Part shown: piece after piece, positions 8,547 to 16,809 of the stretch | Position numbering within the stretch: the stretch's first letter is position 1 | Layout: each line of letters begins with the position of its first letter | Assembly: GCF_001562255.1 (NCBI RefSeq) | Contig: NZ_CP014301.1 | Coordinates: forward strand, 1,736,001-1,800,000 | From: Bosea sp. PAMC 26642 | GTDB lineage: Bacteria > Pseudomonadota > Alphaproteobacteria > Rhizobiales > Beijerinckiaceae | Direction of reading: 5' to 3' | Length of the DNA: 64,000 bases | Notes under the pieces: generated by a model | Database searches by the model: none | Seen by the model: the letters and a program-made list of their open reading frames with translations, nothing else | Told to the model about the DNA's origin: nothing | Program-made: the position numbers and the translations under genes

Positions 8547-9691
8547 AGCCGGTCGTCCTCGCCCCAGGCGTCGTGGTCGAGCCAGGCGATCGCTGCTTGG
8601 TCGCGGGCGTGGTCGGGACCGGCCTGGCGCAGATACAGGCTCAGGTCGCGGGTGATCTTGTCGATGCGTTGGCCGTCAAAGGCGCTGCGCGTTCCCACGA
8701 TCCGGGCCGAGAGCTCCATCACGTCGAGCGCCGCGCGTTCGACGATGCCGCGCGCCATGCGCACGAAACTCGGTGCATCCGGCGCATCGTCGGCCGCGCG
8801 TTGGCTTGCCTCGCGCACCCACAGATAGGCCGTGCGGGTCGCCGCGACCGCTTCACCGAACTTCAGTCGCTGAAGCGGATCGCCGCGAGCCGCCTCCGAC
8901 ATCGCCTCGCGCGTCTCCGCCACCAGACCCTCCGCGCCGCCGAGCTGGACCGCCAGGAAACGCCAGGCGCCAGCGGTAAAGCGCGGCTCGCCGCCGTAAT
9001 CGCCGGGAGCGCCGAGAAGCTGGTTCTCGTCGGGCTTCAGGCCGGTGAGGTCGTAACTGCCGCTGACGGTGGCGCGCATCCCGCGCACCCGCCACCCCGA
9101 GAGGTCGGCGCGGCCTGGGAGGTTCGCGGGCACGACGACGAGCTGCGTCACGCCGTCCTCCCGCCGCGCCGTGACGACGGCATGAGTGAGGCCGCCGGCT
9201 CCGGTGGCGAAGGCCTTGGCTCCCGAGAGGAGCCATCCGTCGCCGTCGCGGCTGAGCGCGACGCCAGGCGGCGGCTCGGTCGCCCAGACGCCGTAGATCG
9301 CGCCATTGCGCAGGCTCAACATCAAGCCGGCCTTATCCTCGGCGGAGCCGAACCAGGCGAACAGCTTCAGCGCGTTGACATGCCCCTCGAAGATGCGCCC
9401 GAGGCTCAGATCCGCCCGCCCGATGATGCGCAGCACGTTGAACAACGCCGCATTCTCCGAGCGCGCGTCGGGGAAATTCTCGCCGCCGCTTTCCGGCGGG
9501 GCGAAGAGACGGAGCAGTCCCGCCTTCCGCAGGGTCTCGACGCTCTCCTGCGGGTAGAGCGGGGCCGCGTCATAGCGCGCGCCGGATTCGACCAGCTGCT
9601 TGAACACGGCCTGGACCCGAGGAGCGAAATCATGGGGCCGAGCGACGGGTTGCGACGGGGCGACGCGCTGGCCCTGTTCAGTCATTTGCAT
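8540..9691 (-). CDS. Acyl-CoA dehydrogenase family protein in glycan operon
   Basis: A 383-residue flavoprotein of the acyl-CoA dehydrogenase superfamily, with the N-terminal helical domain (LRLFAPPESGG), a middle beta domain (YGVWATEPPPG, then LSGAKAFATGAG) and the C-terminal helical bundle. Family enzymes oxidise acyl-CoA or acyl-carrier thioesters, and some act as amine or nitro-compound oxidases. Its place between a glycosyltransferase and a PIG-L deacetylase, with overlaps on both sides, argues for a biosynthetic or tailoring role rather than beta-oxidation. I could not locate the usual catalytic Glu with confidence. A second in-frame ATG lies two codons inside the chosen start. Confidence 0.85.
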   Translation of the reverse strand: MQMTEQGQRVAPSQPVARPHDFAPRVQAVFKQLVESGARYDAAPLYPQESVETLRKAGLLRLFAPPESGGENFPDARSENAALFNVLRIIGRADLSLGRIFEGHVNALKLFAWFGSAEDKAGLMLSLRNGAIYGVWATEPPPGVALSRDGDGWLLSGAKAFATGAGGLTHAVVTARREDGVTQLVVVPANLPGRADLSGWRVRGMRATVSGSYDLTGLKPDENQLLGAPGDYGGEPRFTAGAWRFLAVQLGGAEGLVAETREAMSEAARGDPLQRLKFGEAVAATRTAYLWVREASQRAADDAPDAPSFVRMARGIVERAALDVMELSARIVGTRSAFDGQRIDKITRDLSLYLRQAGPDHARDQAAIAWLDHDAWGEDDRLW

Positions 9692-10733
9692 GGGCCGTGC
9701 CTCCCTTTGCGGTTGCGATCAGGAACTGCGCCGCCTTGCGCGGTCCGTCAGGATCGTGCAGGCGGCTGAGGGCCTCGGGTCGCAGCGCCTCTGCGGCTGC
9801 GATCAGCCCGGGCCATGCCGTAGCTTGCGGCCATCGCGCCAGGACGATGGCTGCGCCGAGCGCCTCCAGCCGGCCCGCCTTGGAGCCCTGCTCGTCGAAC
9901 GGGCGCGACTGCGGCAGGCAGATAAACGGCCGCCCCGCCGCGATCACGGCGTTGACCAGGCCGTCCCCGGCCCCGCCGATGACCACACCCGCTTTGGCGA
10001 TCTCGGCATCGGCATCCTCGATCCAGCCTGGCAGTTCAAGATTACGCGGCTGCTCGCGCGGCTGCGATACCGGCCCGATGGCGCGCCATTGCAGAGCGGG
10101 CACGGCGCGGGCCGCCTCGGCAAGATCGTCTCCACTGCCACCTGGGCCACCCATCCCGTAGACGACCAGAACGGTGTCAGGCTCCAGCTTCGCAGGCGCG
10201 GGCTTCGCGATGGTCAGCCCCGGGCAGAAGCGCGTCCTGGTCCGCACCCACTCCACCGTCGAGGGCTCGTCGAGGTCGCGGTGGAACGGCGCCATCATGG
10301 CGTGCGCGCCGCGAAAGGCTTCGAGATGGGCAGCGTCGTCGCGCGCGCCGCCGAGCCTGACATAGACGGTCGGCGTCGCGGCCAGCCGAGCCAGCATGGC
10401 GATCTCGACGGAGACGTCGACCACCATGAGCGCCGGGCGCGTGCGTGCGATCCAGCTCGCCAGCAGCGCGACCCGCTGGCGCACGCCGTCATGATCGAAC
10501 GGCGCATAGTGCAAAGCGTGAGGCCTGCGGCCGGCGCAATCCGCGCCGTCGAAGGTCGCGTTGCCGACCGGCCTGTCGTCGGGCAGGTCGAGACAGGTGA
10601 TGCCGTCCGTCCGCCCTGCGAGCCCCGTGCCGATCAGCGTGAAGCATCCGGGCGCCGCCCGGGCGATCGAGAGCGCACGCCGGCGATGGCCGTCGCCGTG
10701 ATGGTGAACGTAATAGCCGATCGGGCGGGTCAA
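9678..10733 (-). CDS. GT-B glycosyltransferase, MurG/GT28-like
   Basis: A 351-residue GT-B protein resembling MurG and related UDP-sugar transferases. The N-terminus GYYVHHHGDGHRRRA corresponds to the Gly-rich acceptor-side loop, VLVVYGMGGPGGSG begins the C-terminal Rossmann domain, and KAGVVIGGAGDGLVNAV with PFICLPQSRPFDEQ forms the donor-binding region. The start is a TTG whose bases overlap the upstream stop (TTGA); no nearby ATG keeps the conserved N-terminal loop. It is probably peripheral at the membrane, acting on a lipid-linked or soluble acceptor. Specificity is unknown. Confidence 0.8.
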   Translation of the reverse strand: MTRPIGYYVHHHGDGHRRRALSIARAAPGCFTLIGTGLAGRTDGITCLDLPDDRPVGNATFDGADCAGRRPHALHYAPFDHDGVRQRVALLASWIARTRPALMVVDVSVEIAMLARLAATPTVYVRLGGARDDAAHLEAFRGAHAMMAPFHRDLDEPSTVEWVRTRTRFCPGLTIAKPAPAKLEPDTVLVVYGMGGPGGSGDDLAEAARAVPALQWRAIGPVSQPREQPRNLELPGWIEDADAEIAKAGVVIGGAGDGLVNAVIAAGRPFICLPQSRPFDEQGSKAGRLEALGAAIVLARWPQATAWPGLIAAAEALRPEALSRLHDPDGPRKAAQFLIATAKGGTAHAND

Positions 10734-11701
10734 GACGGCAGGTCCATCAAGGTCAGGTCCGCGTCATGCGGCATCGGCGGCAAGGACCGCTCCGCCGTGG
10801 TAAGACCGCTCGCTCCGCCGGGCTGTCTGCGCATGTCGCGCCGCCAGAGCGACCGGCCGCGCCAATGCTCCAGGCGGGGAGCCATCAAAGCCTGGGCCGG
10901 CGCGGCGGTATCGGCCATCCGCCTCATCATCTCGGCCATCCCGCCGCTGGCCCGGCCTTGCGAACGCGCCGACACGCGCGTCCAAACCGACATCGGGTGA
11001 ACGAGCCGCCCGCCGGCGATCACGGCGGCTTCGACAAGGGCGCGATCCTCGCCCGAAGCCAGAAGCGGAACGCCGCCGGACTTGGCATAGATTTCCGAGG
11101 TCAGCGCGAGGCTGCCTCCGGTGTGGTCGCCATGACGGGGCGGAATATCCCAAGGGCTGGGGTCGAGCTCATCCTCGATCCTGCGAACCGCCGCCCAGTA
11201 GCGGTCCCACAGCGCACGACCCCGGATCACGGCGGGCGGGATCGAATCGTGCTCGTCCAGCACCAGCCGACCGCCGACGATATCGGCGCCGGCGGCAACC
11301 GCATCGAGATTGGCCTCGATCCAGTCCTCCGGCGGCCGCGCATCCGCATCCGTGGTGATCAGCACGCCCCCGGATCCTCCGAGGCGTTTCACGCCCATGG
11401 CCATCGCGGCCGCCCTGGCCGAACCGGCATGGGCGAGGTCCGGCGGAAAATCCCGGATGTCGCATTCGATCAACAGGCGATCGCGATATCGAGACATCGC
11501 GGTAAAAACCGCGTCAGCCGAACCGTCCGATGAGTTGTTCAGACAGATCGCGACCGGGATCGATCCTTCAACGCTCTGCCGGGCCAATGCGTCGAAAAGG
11601 CGCGGCACGCGCTCCTCCTCGTCGCGAGCCGGCACGCAGACACAGAAGGGCCGGCGGGCCGACGCCCGGTGCTCCGCTGTGTAGGCTCCATCGCGCGCCA
11701 T
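10730..11701 (-). CDS. Family 2 glycosyltransferase
   Basis: A 323-residue GT2 protein. FCVCVPARDEEERVPRL is the GT2 N-terminal strand and loop, CLNNSSDGSADA the nucleotide site, and GVLITTDADARPPEDW the DxD region near residue 110. The central HTGGSLALTS segment resembles the acceptor-site region of GT2 enzymes. An AAAGGA ribosome site precedes the ATG at MARDGAY. It is the second gene of the operon, 26 bases after the GT4 gene. Donor and product are unknown. Confidence 0.85.
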   Translation of the reverse strand: MARDGAYTAEHRASARRPFCVCVPARDEEERVPRLFDALARQSVEGSIPVAICLNNSSDGSADAVFTAMSRYRDRLLIECDIRDFPPDLAHAGSARAAAMAMGVKRLGGSGGVLITTDADARPPEDWIEANLDAVAAGADIVGGRLVLDEHDSIPPAVIRGRALWDRYWAAVRRIEDELDPSPWDIPPRHGDHTGGSLALTSEIYAKSGGVPLLASGEDRALVEAAVIAGGRLVHPMSVWTRVSARSQGRASGGMAEMMRRMADTAAPAQALMAPRLEHWRGRSLWRRDMRRQPGGASGLTTAERSLPPMPHDADLTLMDLPS

Positions 11702-11727
11702 GAAGTCTGATCCTTTGTCTGCTGAGG

Positions 11728-12816
11728 TCAGGCAGCGAACTGTTTCTCGGGCATCGACCGGGCGGCCCTGTCGATCAGGCCGGCGTAAAGCGCCTCGTAT
11801 TCGTCGATCATCCGCTCGGCGTCGCAGCGCTGCTCGGCGCGCGCACGGCAACTGCCCCGGTCGAGGCCTTGGGCGGCCGTCGCGGCCCGGGCCAACGATG
11901 CCGGATCGTCCGGCGTCGCCAGCACGCCGCAGCCGGCATCGAGCAGTTCTGGAATAGCGCCGCGCGCGAAGGCCGCAACCGGGACGCCGCAGGCCAGGGC
12001 CTCGGCGACCACCAGGCCGTAGGGCTCCTCCCAGCACGGCGTGCACAGGAAGGCGCGGGCGCCGCCGACCACCACGGCCAGTTCGACATGCGGCAGATGG
12101 CCGAGATAGCGGATCTGGTCGTTCAGCCTGGGACCGACCTCGCGGTCGAAGTAATCCTGGTCGGAGATCGGGCCGGCGATCAGCAGATTGGCACCGATCA
12201 GGGCAGCGGCCGTGATCGCATGATGCAGGCCCTTTTCGGGAACGATCCGGCCATACCAGACCAGATAGGGCTCAGGAGCAGGAGCGGCGTGGAAGGCGAA
12301 GCGGTCGAGGTTGATCCCGTTCATGATCACGTGGTCGACCGGCGCGACCTTGCTCCAGGACCGGCGGATCGAATCCGACACCGCGACGAAGGTGGCATGC
12401 GGGGCGCGGCAGAGCCGGACGCCGCTTTCGAGCCAGGCGAAAGGCGGCGTATGCAGCGTCGTGACCAGCGGCATCGGCAACGCGTCGGCCATGGCGACGG
12501 GCAGGTAATGCAGGGAGTTGTTGTGGATCAGGTCGAAGGATCGCCGCCGCAGACCGTTCATCAAGGAGAGATAGGCATGGTGTTCCTGAAAGAAGGCCTT
12601 GTCGGGCGCTTCGTTGCAGCCGATCGCCAGAAGCGAGGTCTCGTCGCAGATCGCCTCGACGAAAGCCGCCGGCTCGGAGCGCGAGGACGCGAAGACGGTG
12701 ACGTCGTGGCCCCGGCGCCGGAGCGCGCCCTGCAACATGGAGGTATGCATTTCGAGACCGCCGGCAAACGGCTCGCAAATGGCGTGCTTGAGATGAGCAA
12801 TGATCCCGATACGCAA
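11728..12816 (-). CDS. Family 4 glycosyltransferase (first gene of the glycan operon)
   Basis: A 362-residue GT4 (GT-B fold) glycosyltransferase. The N-terminus RIGIIAHLKHAI...PFAGGLEMH binds the acceptor side, VWYGRIVPEKG starts the donor domain, and CWEEPYGLVVAEALACG is the E-x7-E donor-phosphate motif of GT4 retaining enzymes. The TTG start is proposed because AGGAG lies six bases upstream and homologues begin at this residue; ATG and GTG codons up to 12897 would add a poorly conserved tail. No upstream gene shares its strand, so the operon promoter should be in the AT-richer DNA above it. Confidence 0.82.
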   Translation of the reverse strand: MRIGIIAHLKHAICEPFAGGLEMHTSMLQGALRRRGHDVTVFASSRSEPAAFVEAICDETSLLAIGCNEAPDKAFFQEHHAYLSLMNGLRRRSFDLIHNNSLHYLPVAMADALPMPLVTTLHTPPFAWLESGVRLCRAPHATFVAVSDSIRRSWSKVAPVDHVIMNGINLDRFAFHAAPAPEPYLVWYGRIVPEKGLHHAITAAALIGANLLIAGPISDQDYFDREVGPRLNDQIRYLGHLPHVELAVVVGGARAFLCTPCWEEPYGLVVAEALACGVPVAAFARGAIPELLDAGCGVLATPDDPASLARAATAAQGLDRGSCRARAEQRCDAERMIDEYEALYAGLIDRAARSMPEKQFAA

Positions 12817-13230
12817 CTGCCGCTCCTGTCCGTCGAGGTCGAGCATCCGGGCCAAGCCGCTTGCGGAAGCCTCCCCGCAATGCAAGCTCATCCTCACGGC
12901 AGCATCGAATTCGTATACTGATGACGATTACATCCCGATGATTTTGCGGAACGCGAACCTGAACGCGTATCAGGATCAATAAGTTCCAGCCTCTGATCTC
13001 GAGTTCGTCGTAGACGCAATATTGTGTCGGAGCTTCTTTTATATAAGAAAATCATGGTTTTTAGTATGAATTCGGCCAGTAATTAACCGCGCCTCGCAAG
13101 AATTCAGTAAAGAGTATTTACCTCGCCGACGCGGCCCGACCACCGTTCACATTGACGTCCAGTTCATATATATGCTGATTAAGTCTGCGTTGCCTGTGCT
13201 GCGGCTGATCTCACCTGAACGAGGACGGCC
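12817..13230. other. AT-rich divergent intergenic region
   Basis: About 410 bases between the glycan operon and the cytochrome b561 gene. From about 12960 to 13190 it is clearly poorer in G+C than the rest of the window, with runs such as CTTTTATATAAG and TTTTTAG. It must hold the promoters of both divergent units. TTGACG (13152-13157) and TGATTA (13176-13181), 18 bases apart, are a weak candidate for the b561 gene. No coding sequence or RNA gene was recognised. Confidence 0.45.
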
Positions 13231-13815
13231 TTGACCCTGTCTCCTATGAAAGTTCGTTCAACGCGGATCGACGGCGTATCTCGGCCCCTTTGGCTTGATA
13301 GCCCCCGACGATATGGGCTTATCAGCCGGGGCTTTCACTGGCTGATGGCAGCACTTTTCGCCTGGCAGTTCGCAGGCGCCCTACTCTTCGTCACGGTCGG
13401 AGACTCCGCCGTCACGCGGTTCGTGGGCGGCACTCATCTCGAACTCGGCTTCGTCCTCTTCGCGCTGGTGCTGCTGCGTGGAGGTTGGGGCCTGGCAAAT
13501 TGGAAGCGCAGACCGCCGCATCACGACCGCGTCGGTCGCGTGGCGGCCGCCGTTCACATGGTGATTTACGGACTAATGATCGTGGTACCGGGCATCGCTC
13601 TGCTGCGGCAATCCGGATCCGGAAAGCCATTCTCTCCCTTCGGCATTCCTGTCCTGCCAGCCCGCGCGGAGAAAATCGACTGGATGATCGTGCCGGGCGA
13701 TCTACTTCACTACTGGCTCGGCTTCCTGCTCCTCGTTGTCGTTCTCGGACACGCGGGCATGGCGGTTCTCCATCGCCTTATGTGGAAGGACGACCTGTTG
13801 AAGCGGATGACCTGA
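13231..13815 (+). CDS. Cytochrome b561 family protein
   Basis: A 194-residue four-helix integral membrane cytochrome b, a relative of E. coli CybB-type proteins that pass electrons between quinol and periplasmic or membrane acceptors, sometimes superoxide. One histidine in each of four hydrophobic segments fits two haem ligations: RGFHWLM, GGTHLELGF, AVHMVIYG and LLHYWLGF. The TTG start has GAGGA five bases upstream; an ATG five codons later has no clear ribosome site. It is a single-gene unit between two unrelated operons, so its partner is unknown. Confidence 0.85.
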   Translation: MTLSPMKVRSTRIDGVSRPLWLDSPRRYGLISRGFHWLMAALFAWQFAGALLFVTVGDSAVTRFVGGTHLELGFVLFALVLLRGGWGLANWKRRPPHHDRVGRVAAAVHMVIYGLMIVVPGIALLRQSGSGKPFSPFGIPVLPARAEKIDWMIVPGDLLHYWLGFLLLVVVLGHAGMAVLHRLMWKDDLLKRMT

Positions 13816-14038
13816 AATCAGTGGCTGCGTTTTAAAAGAAGGGAAGCGCGTTCTATCGCAACATGTCAGACCGTGATGTGCATCTGCCCTGCAGCGCCAC
13901 GGGAAAAATCCGGCGCTCGCCCCGCGCCGCCAAGCGCAATGTCGCGACGAAGGCGCCGTCCCCGACCCCGTGGCTTTCGGCAACGATGCAGAGCGCGCGC
14001 ACCTACGAGCCGGTCGCCACCTTGAAATGATGCTCTTG

Positions 14039-15964
14039 CTATGGCGACCTTCCGTGAGAATGGCTCAGTCCGGCTGGAACCGTGATGGGGCGGGCGAGCC
14101 GGGCCTGCGCGGTCAGGCGAATGCCGGCATTGGCCGCCCCATACCCGCGATAGCCATCACGCTGGACGATCTCGAAGAAGAAGCCGCCATCGAGCGTCGC
14201 CGTATAGGCCTGCCAGAAGGCGCCATGTCCGTCCTGATCATAGAGGATGTTGAGTGCCTTCAGCGCATCGATTTGGCCGGGCGCGAAGTCGGCCCTCGCT
14301 TCGAGGTCTTCATAGTAGTTTTCCGGCATCGGCAGCATCGCGACTCCGTTGGCCATGAGCGTCTCTACCGTCGCGCGGATATCATGCGTTGCCAGGGCAA
14401 TGTGCTGGACGCCCGAGCCGAAGAAATCGGTGACGAAGCGCGCCGACATCGTGCGGTGGCTTTGTGAGCCGTTCAGGACCAGGCGCAGGGGATGGTCAGG
14501 CTGTCCACCGTCGCCGCTTTCGATGACCTGGCTTTGCACCACCCCGCCCGGATCGATCACTGCCTGGCTCGGAGTTTTCCGTGCATCCAATAGCGAGGTG
14601 TAGAACAGCAGCCAGGTGAGCATCTCCTCGTACTGCATGGTCTGCGAGATGTGGTCGACTGCGATAAGCCCGGCGCCCTGTCCGCTTTCGCCGGTCGACA
14701 CGAAATCGACCTCGGACCAGCGCCCAAGCGCCACGCCACCATCGAGAAAATAGACCAGACTGCCGCCGACGCCGCGTACGGCGGGGATGTCGAGTTCGCC
14801 CGGACCGATCGCGCCGGCATGTGGCACGTCGAGCAACGCCTTGGCGCGCTCCGTCGCAGCCCGCGCATCGGCCACGCGCAGCGCGATGGCGCAGACGGAA
14901 GAACCATGGGTGATCTGATAGCTGTGTGCGAAGCCGTCCTCGTCGCTGTTCAGGATGATGCGGATATCCCCCTGTCGCCAGAGATCGACATCCTTTGAGC
15001 GATGGGCTCCGGTCCTGACAAAGCCGAGCGCACGCAGCAGCCGCTCGAACTGGCTTCTCTCGCTTTCGACGACGGCGAACTCGATGAATTCGACCGCCTC
15101 GACGCGGGCCGGCGGCGGCATGGCCGGGGCGCCGCGCACCGGCTTCCCGATCCGGCGCGCGGTCTCGTCGAGCAGCCAGAGCAGCGAGCGATGACCGTCG
15201 AGCGCGACAGAGCGCGCGGAGCCTGCTCGAAAGCGGTCGTTGAAGATCTCGAGCGAGAGGAATCCGTCGAAGCCGGTCGAGATCAGCGCCTGCATGAAAT
15301 CGGGCAGCGCGAACTCGCCCTGGCCGGGCAGGCAGCGCCAGTGCCGGCTCCACGACAGATGGTCCATCTGCAGGAGCGGCGCGTCGGCCAACTGCACCAT
15401 GAAGATGCGGTCACTGGGGATCGTGCCGATCGTCGAGAGGTCGAGCCCGCGCGACATGATGTGGAAACTGTCGAGGATGATGCCGACATGTGGATGGTTG
15501 GCGCGGCGGACGATTTCCCAGGCATCGCGATAATCGTAGACATGCTTGCCCCATGCCAGCGCCTCATAGCCGACCCTGAGGCCCCGCTTCGCCGCGCGCT
15601 CGCCCAGCTCCGCGAAATCCGCCGCGAGCCGGTCGATGCCGCTCAGTGCCTCCGGGGAGACGGTCGAGCAGACGAAGAGCAGGTCCGTTCCGAGTTCCTG
15701 AAGCAGGTCGAATTTGCGTTCGGCCCGGTCGAAGGTCCGGGCGCGCCTTGAATCCGGCATGCCCTCGAAATCGCGGAACGGCTGGCAGGTGACGATGCTC
15801 AGGCCGAGATCGCCGCAGATGCGGCGGACATCGGCCGGTGAACCGGGGAAGGCGATGAGGTCGTTCTCGAAGATCTCGACCGCGCGGAAACCTGCGGCGG
15901 CGATGGCTTCCAGCTTTTCGTGAAGCGTTCCCGAGACGCAGACCGTGGCGATCGATGGGATCAT
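14039..15964 (-). CDS. quiC: 3-dehydroshikimate dehydratase, two-domain (QuiC1-like)
   Basis: A 641-residue bifunctional-looking protein. Residues ~1-270 are a xylose-isomerase-like TIM barrel (start MIPSIATVCVSGTLHEKLEA) with metal-site segments such as VGIILDSFHIMSRG; this is the 3-dehydroshikimate dehydratase that yields protocatechuate. Residues ~290-640 are a VOC domain pair like 4-hydroxyphenylpyruvate dioxygenase (VDHISQTMQ, GVQHIALATHDI, FFFEIVQRDGY). This fusion is known from Pseudomonas QuiC1, where the C-terminal part has no established HPPD activity. It is the last gene of the quinate/shikimate operon, its ATG overlapping the dehydrogenase stop by four bases. Its product feeds the pca genes 10 kb away. 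Confidence 0.92.
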   Translation of the reverse strand: MIPSIATVCVSGTLHEKLEAIAAAGFRAVEIFENDLIAFPGSPADVRRICGDLGLSIVTCQPFRDFEGMPDSRRARTFDRAERKFDLLQELGTDLLFVCSTVSPEALSGIDRLAADFAELGERAAKRGLRVGYEALAWGKHVYDYRDAWEIVRRANHPHVGIILDSFHIMSRGLDLSTIGTIPSDRIFMVQLADAPLLQMDHLSWSRHWRCLPGQGEFALPDFMQALISTGFDGFLSLEIFNDRFRAGSARSVALDGHRSLLWLLDETARRIGKPVRGAPAMPPPARVEAVEFIEFAVVESERSQFERLLRALGFVRTGAHRSKDVDLWRQGDIRIILNSDEDGFAHSYQITHGSSVCAIALRVADARAATERAKALLDVPHAGAIGPGELDIPAVRGVGGSLVYFLDGGVALGRWSEVDFVSTGESGQGAGLIAVDHISQTMQYEEMLTWLLFYTSLLDARKTPSQAVIDPGGVVQSQVIESGDGGQPDHPLRLVLNGSQSHRTMSARFVTDFFGSGVQHIALATHDIRATVETLMANGVAMLPMPENYYEDLEARADFAPGQIDALKALNILYDQDGHGAFWQAYTATLDGGFFFEIVQRDGYRGYGAANAGIRLTAQARLARPITVPAGLSHSHGRSP

Positions 15965-16809
15965 GGCCGCTTCTCCTGATAGCTCACCTGTGCCACGGCG
16001 CGAAGTTCGTCAGGCGTGGTCGTCGGGAAGCCGAAAAATTCGAGATAGGCCGGGATTTGCTCGAACAACATGTCCGTGCCGATCTGGAATGTGCAGCCGC
16101 GGGCGCGGACAGCTGCGAGGAAGGGAGTCATTTCCTGCTTCATCACGACCTCGCCGACGAATGTTGTCGGCGTGATCCTGCTGACATCCATCGGCAGCGG
16201 GTCGCCCGCTTTCATGCCCAGCGGCGTCGCGTTGACGACGATATCGAATCGGGCCGGGTCGGCGGAGCCCGTCTCGACGCCTAGTCGCGGGTAATGCCGC
16301 CGCAGGCGCTCGGCGAGACCCGCCATCGCGGGGATCGTCGCGTCGAACAGCGCCAGTCGCGCGACGCCGGCCTTCGCGAACGACGCCGCAATGGCCGCGC
16401 CGACTCCGCCGCAACCGACGACGAGCACCTGCGCGCCGGCGACCGCGCGGCCTTTGCGCAACACGCCGCGCACGAAGCCCTCGCCGTCGAACATGTCGCC
16501 GACGAGGGCGCCATCAGCCCGGAGTTTGACGGCGTTGCAGGCGCCCGCGATGGCGGCAATGGGGCTGACCTCATCGACCAGGCCGAGCGTCGTCACCTTG
16601 TGGGGCATGGTGACCAGGGCGCCATGGGCGTTGGACAGCGCGAAGAACAGCCTCAGGAAGGCCGGATAGTCGGGCGGCTTGCAGCCCATCGGCACGACGA
16701 CCGCATCGATGCCCTCGCGTGCGAAATAGGGGTTGTAGATCATCGGCGCCTTGAAGCTCTCGGTGGGATAGCCGAGATGGGCGATGAGTTTCGTGGTGCC
16801 GGTGATCAT
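15961..16809 (-). CDS. Shikimate/quinate dehydrogenase-like protein
   Basis: A 282-residue AroE-superfamily NAD(P)-dependent dehydrogenase, expected to oxidise shikimate (or quinate) to the 3-dehydro acid used by QuiC. TMPHKVTTLG holds the catalytic Lys and VLVVGCGGVGAA the nucleotide-binding loop near residue 128. The canonical G-x-NTD-x-x-G substrate motif of biosynthetic AroE reads GDMFDGEGF here, so the substrate pocket differs. Position in a catabolic operon with a transporter supports a degradative role. ATGA overlaps on both sides fix start and stop. It may be a catabolic shikimate dehydrogenase or act on another hydroaromatic acid. Confidence 0.85.
   Translation of the reverse strand: MITGTTKLIAHLGYPTESFKAPMIYNPYFAREGIDAVVVPMGCKPPDYPAFLRLFFALSNAHGALVTMPHKVTTLGLVDEVSPIAAIAGACNAVKLRADGALVGDMFDGEGFVRGVLRKGRAVAGAQVLVVGCGGVGAAIAASFAKAGVARLALFDATIPAMAGLAERLRRHYPRLGVETGSADPARFDIVVNATPLGMKAGDPLPMDVSRITPTTFVGEVVMKQEMTPFLAAVRARGCTFQIGTDMLFEQIPAYLEFFGFPTTTPDELRAVAQVSYQEKRP

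Noticed and set aside
6417..12816. A complete capsule, LPS O-antigen or nodulation locus
   Set aside because: No polymerase, flippase, ABC polysaccharide exporter, nodA, nodB or nodC is present. The Nod comparison is only for the deacetylase plus methyltransferase logic.
13816..14038. Small gene between cytochrome b561 and quiC
   Set aside because: Convergent gap of about 220 bases; frames there are short and lack support. No clear terminator was seen either.
14039..15964. 4-hydroxyphenylpyruvate dioxygenase
   Set aside because: The C-terminal half resembles HPPD, but the N-terminal barrel and the shikimate operon fit the QuiC1-type dehydratase fusion.
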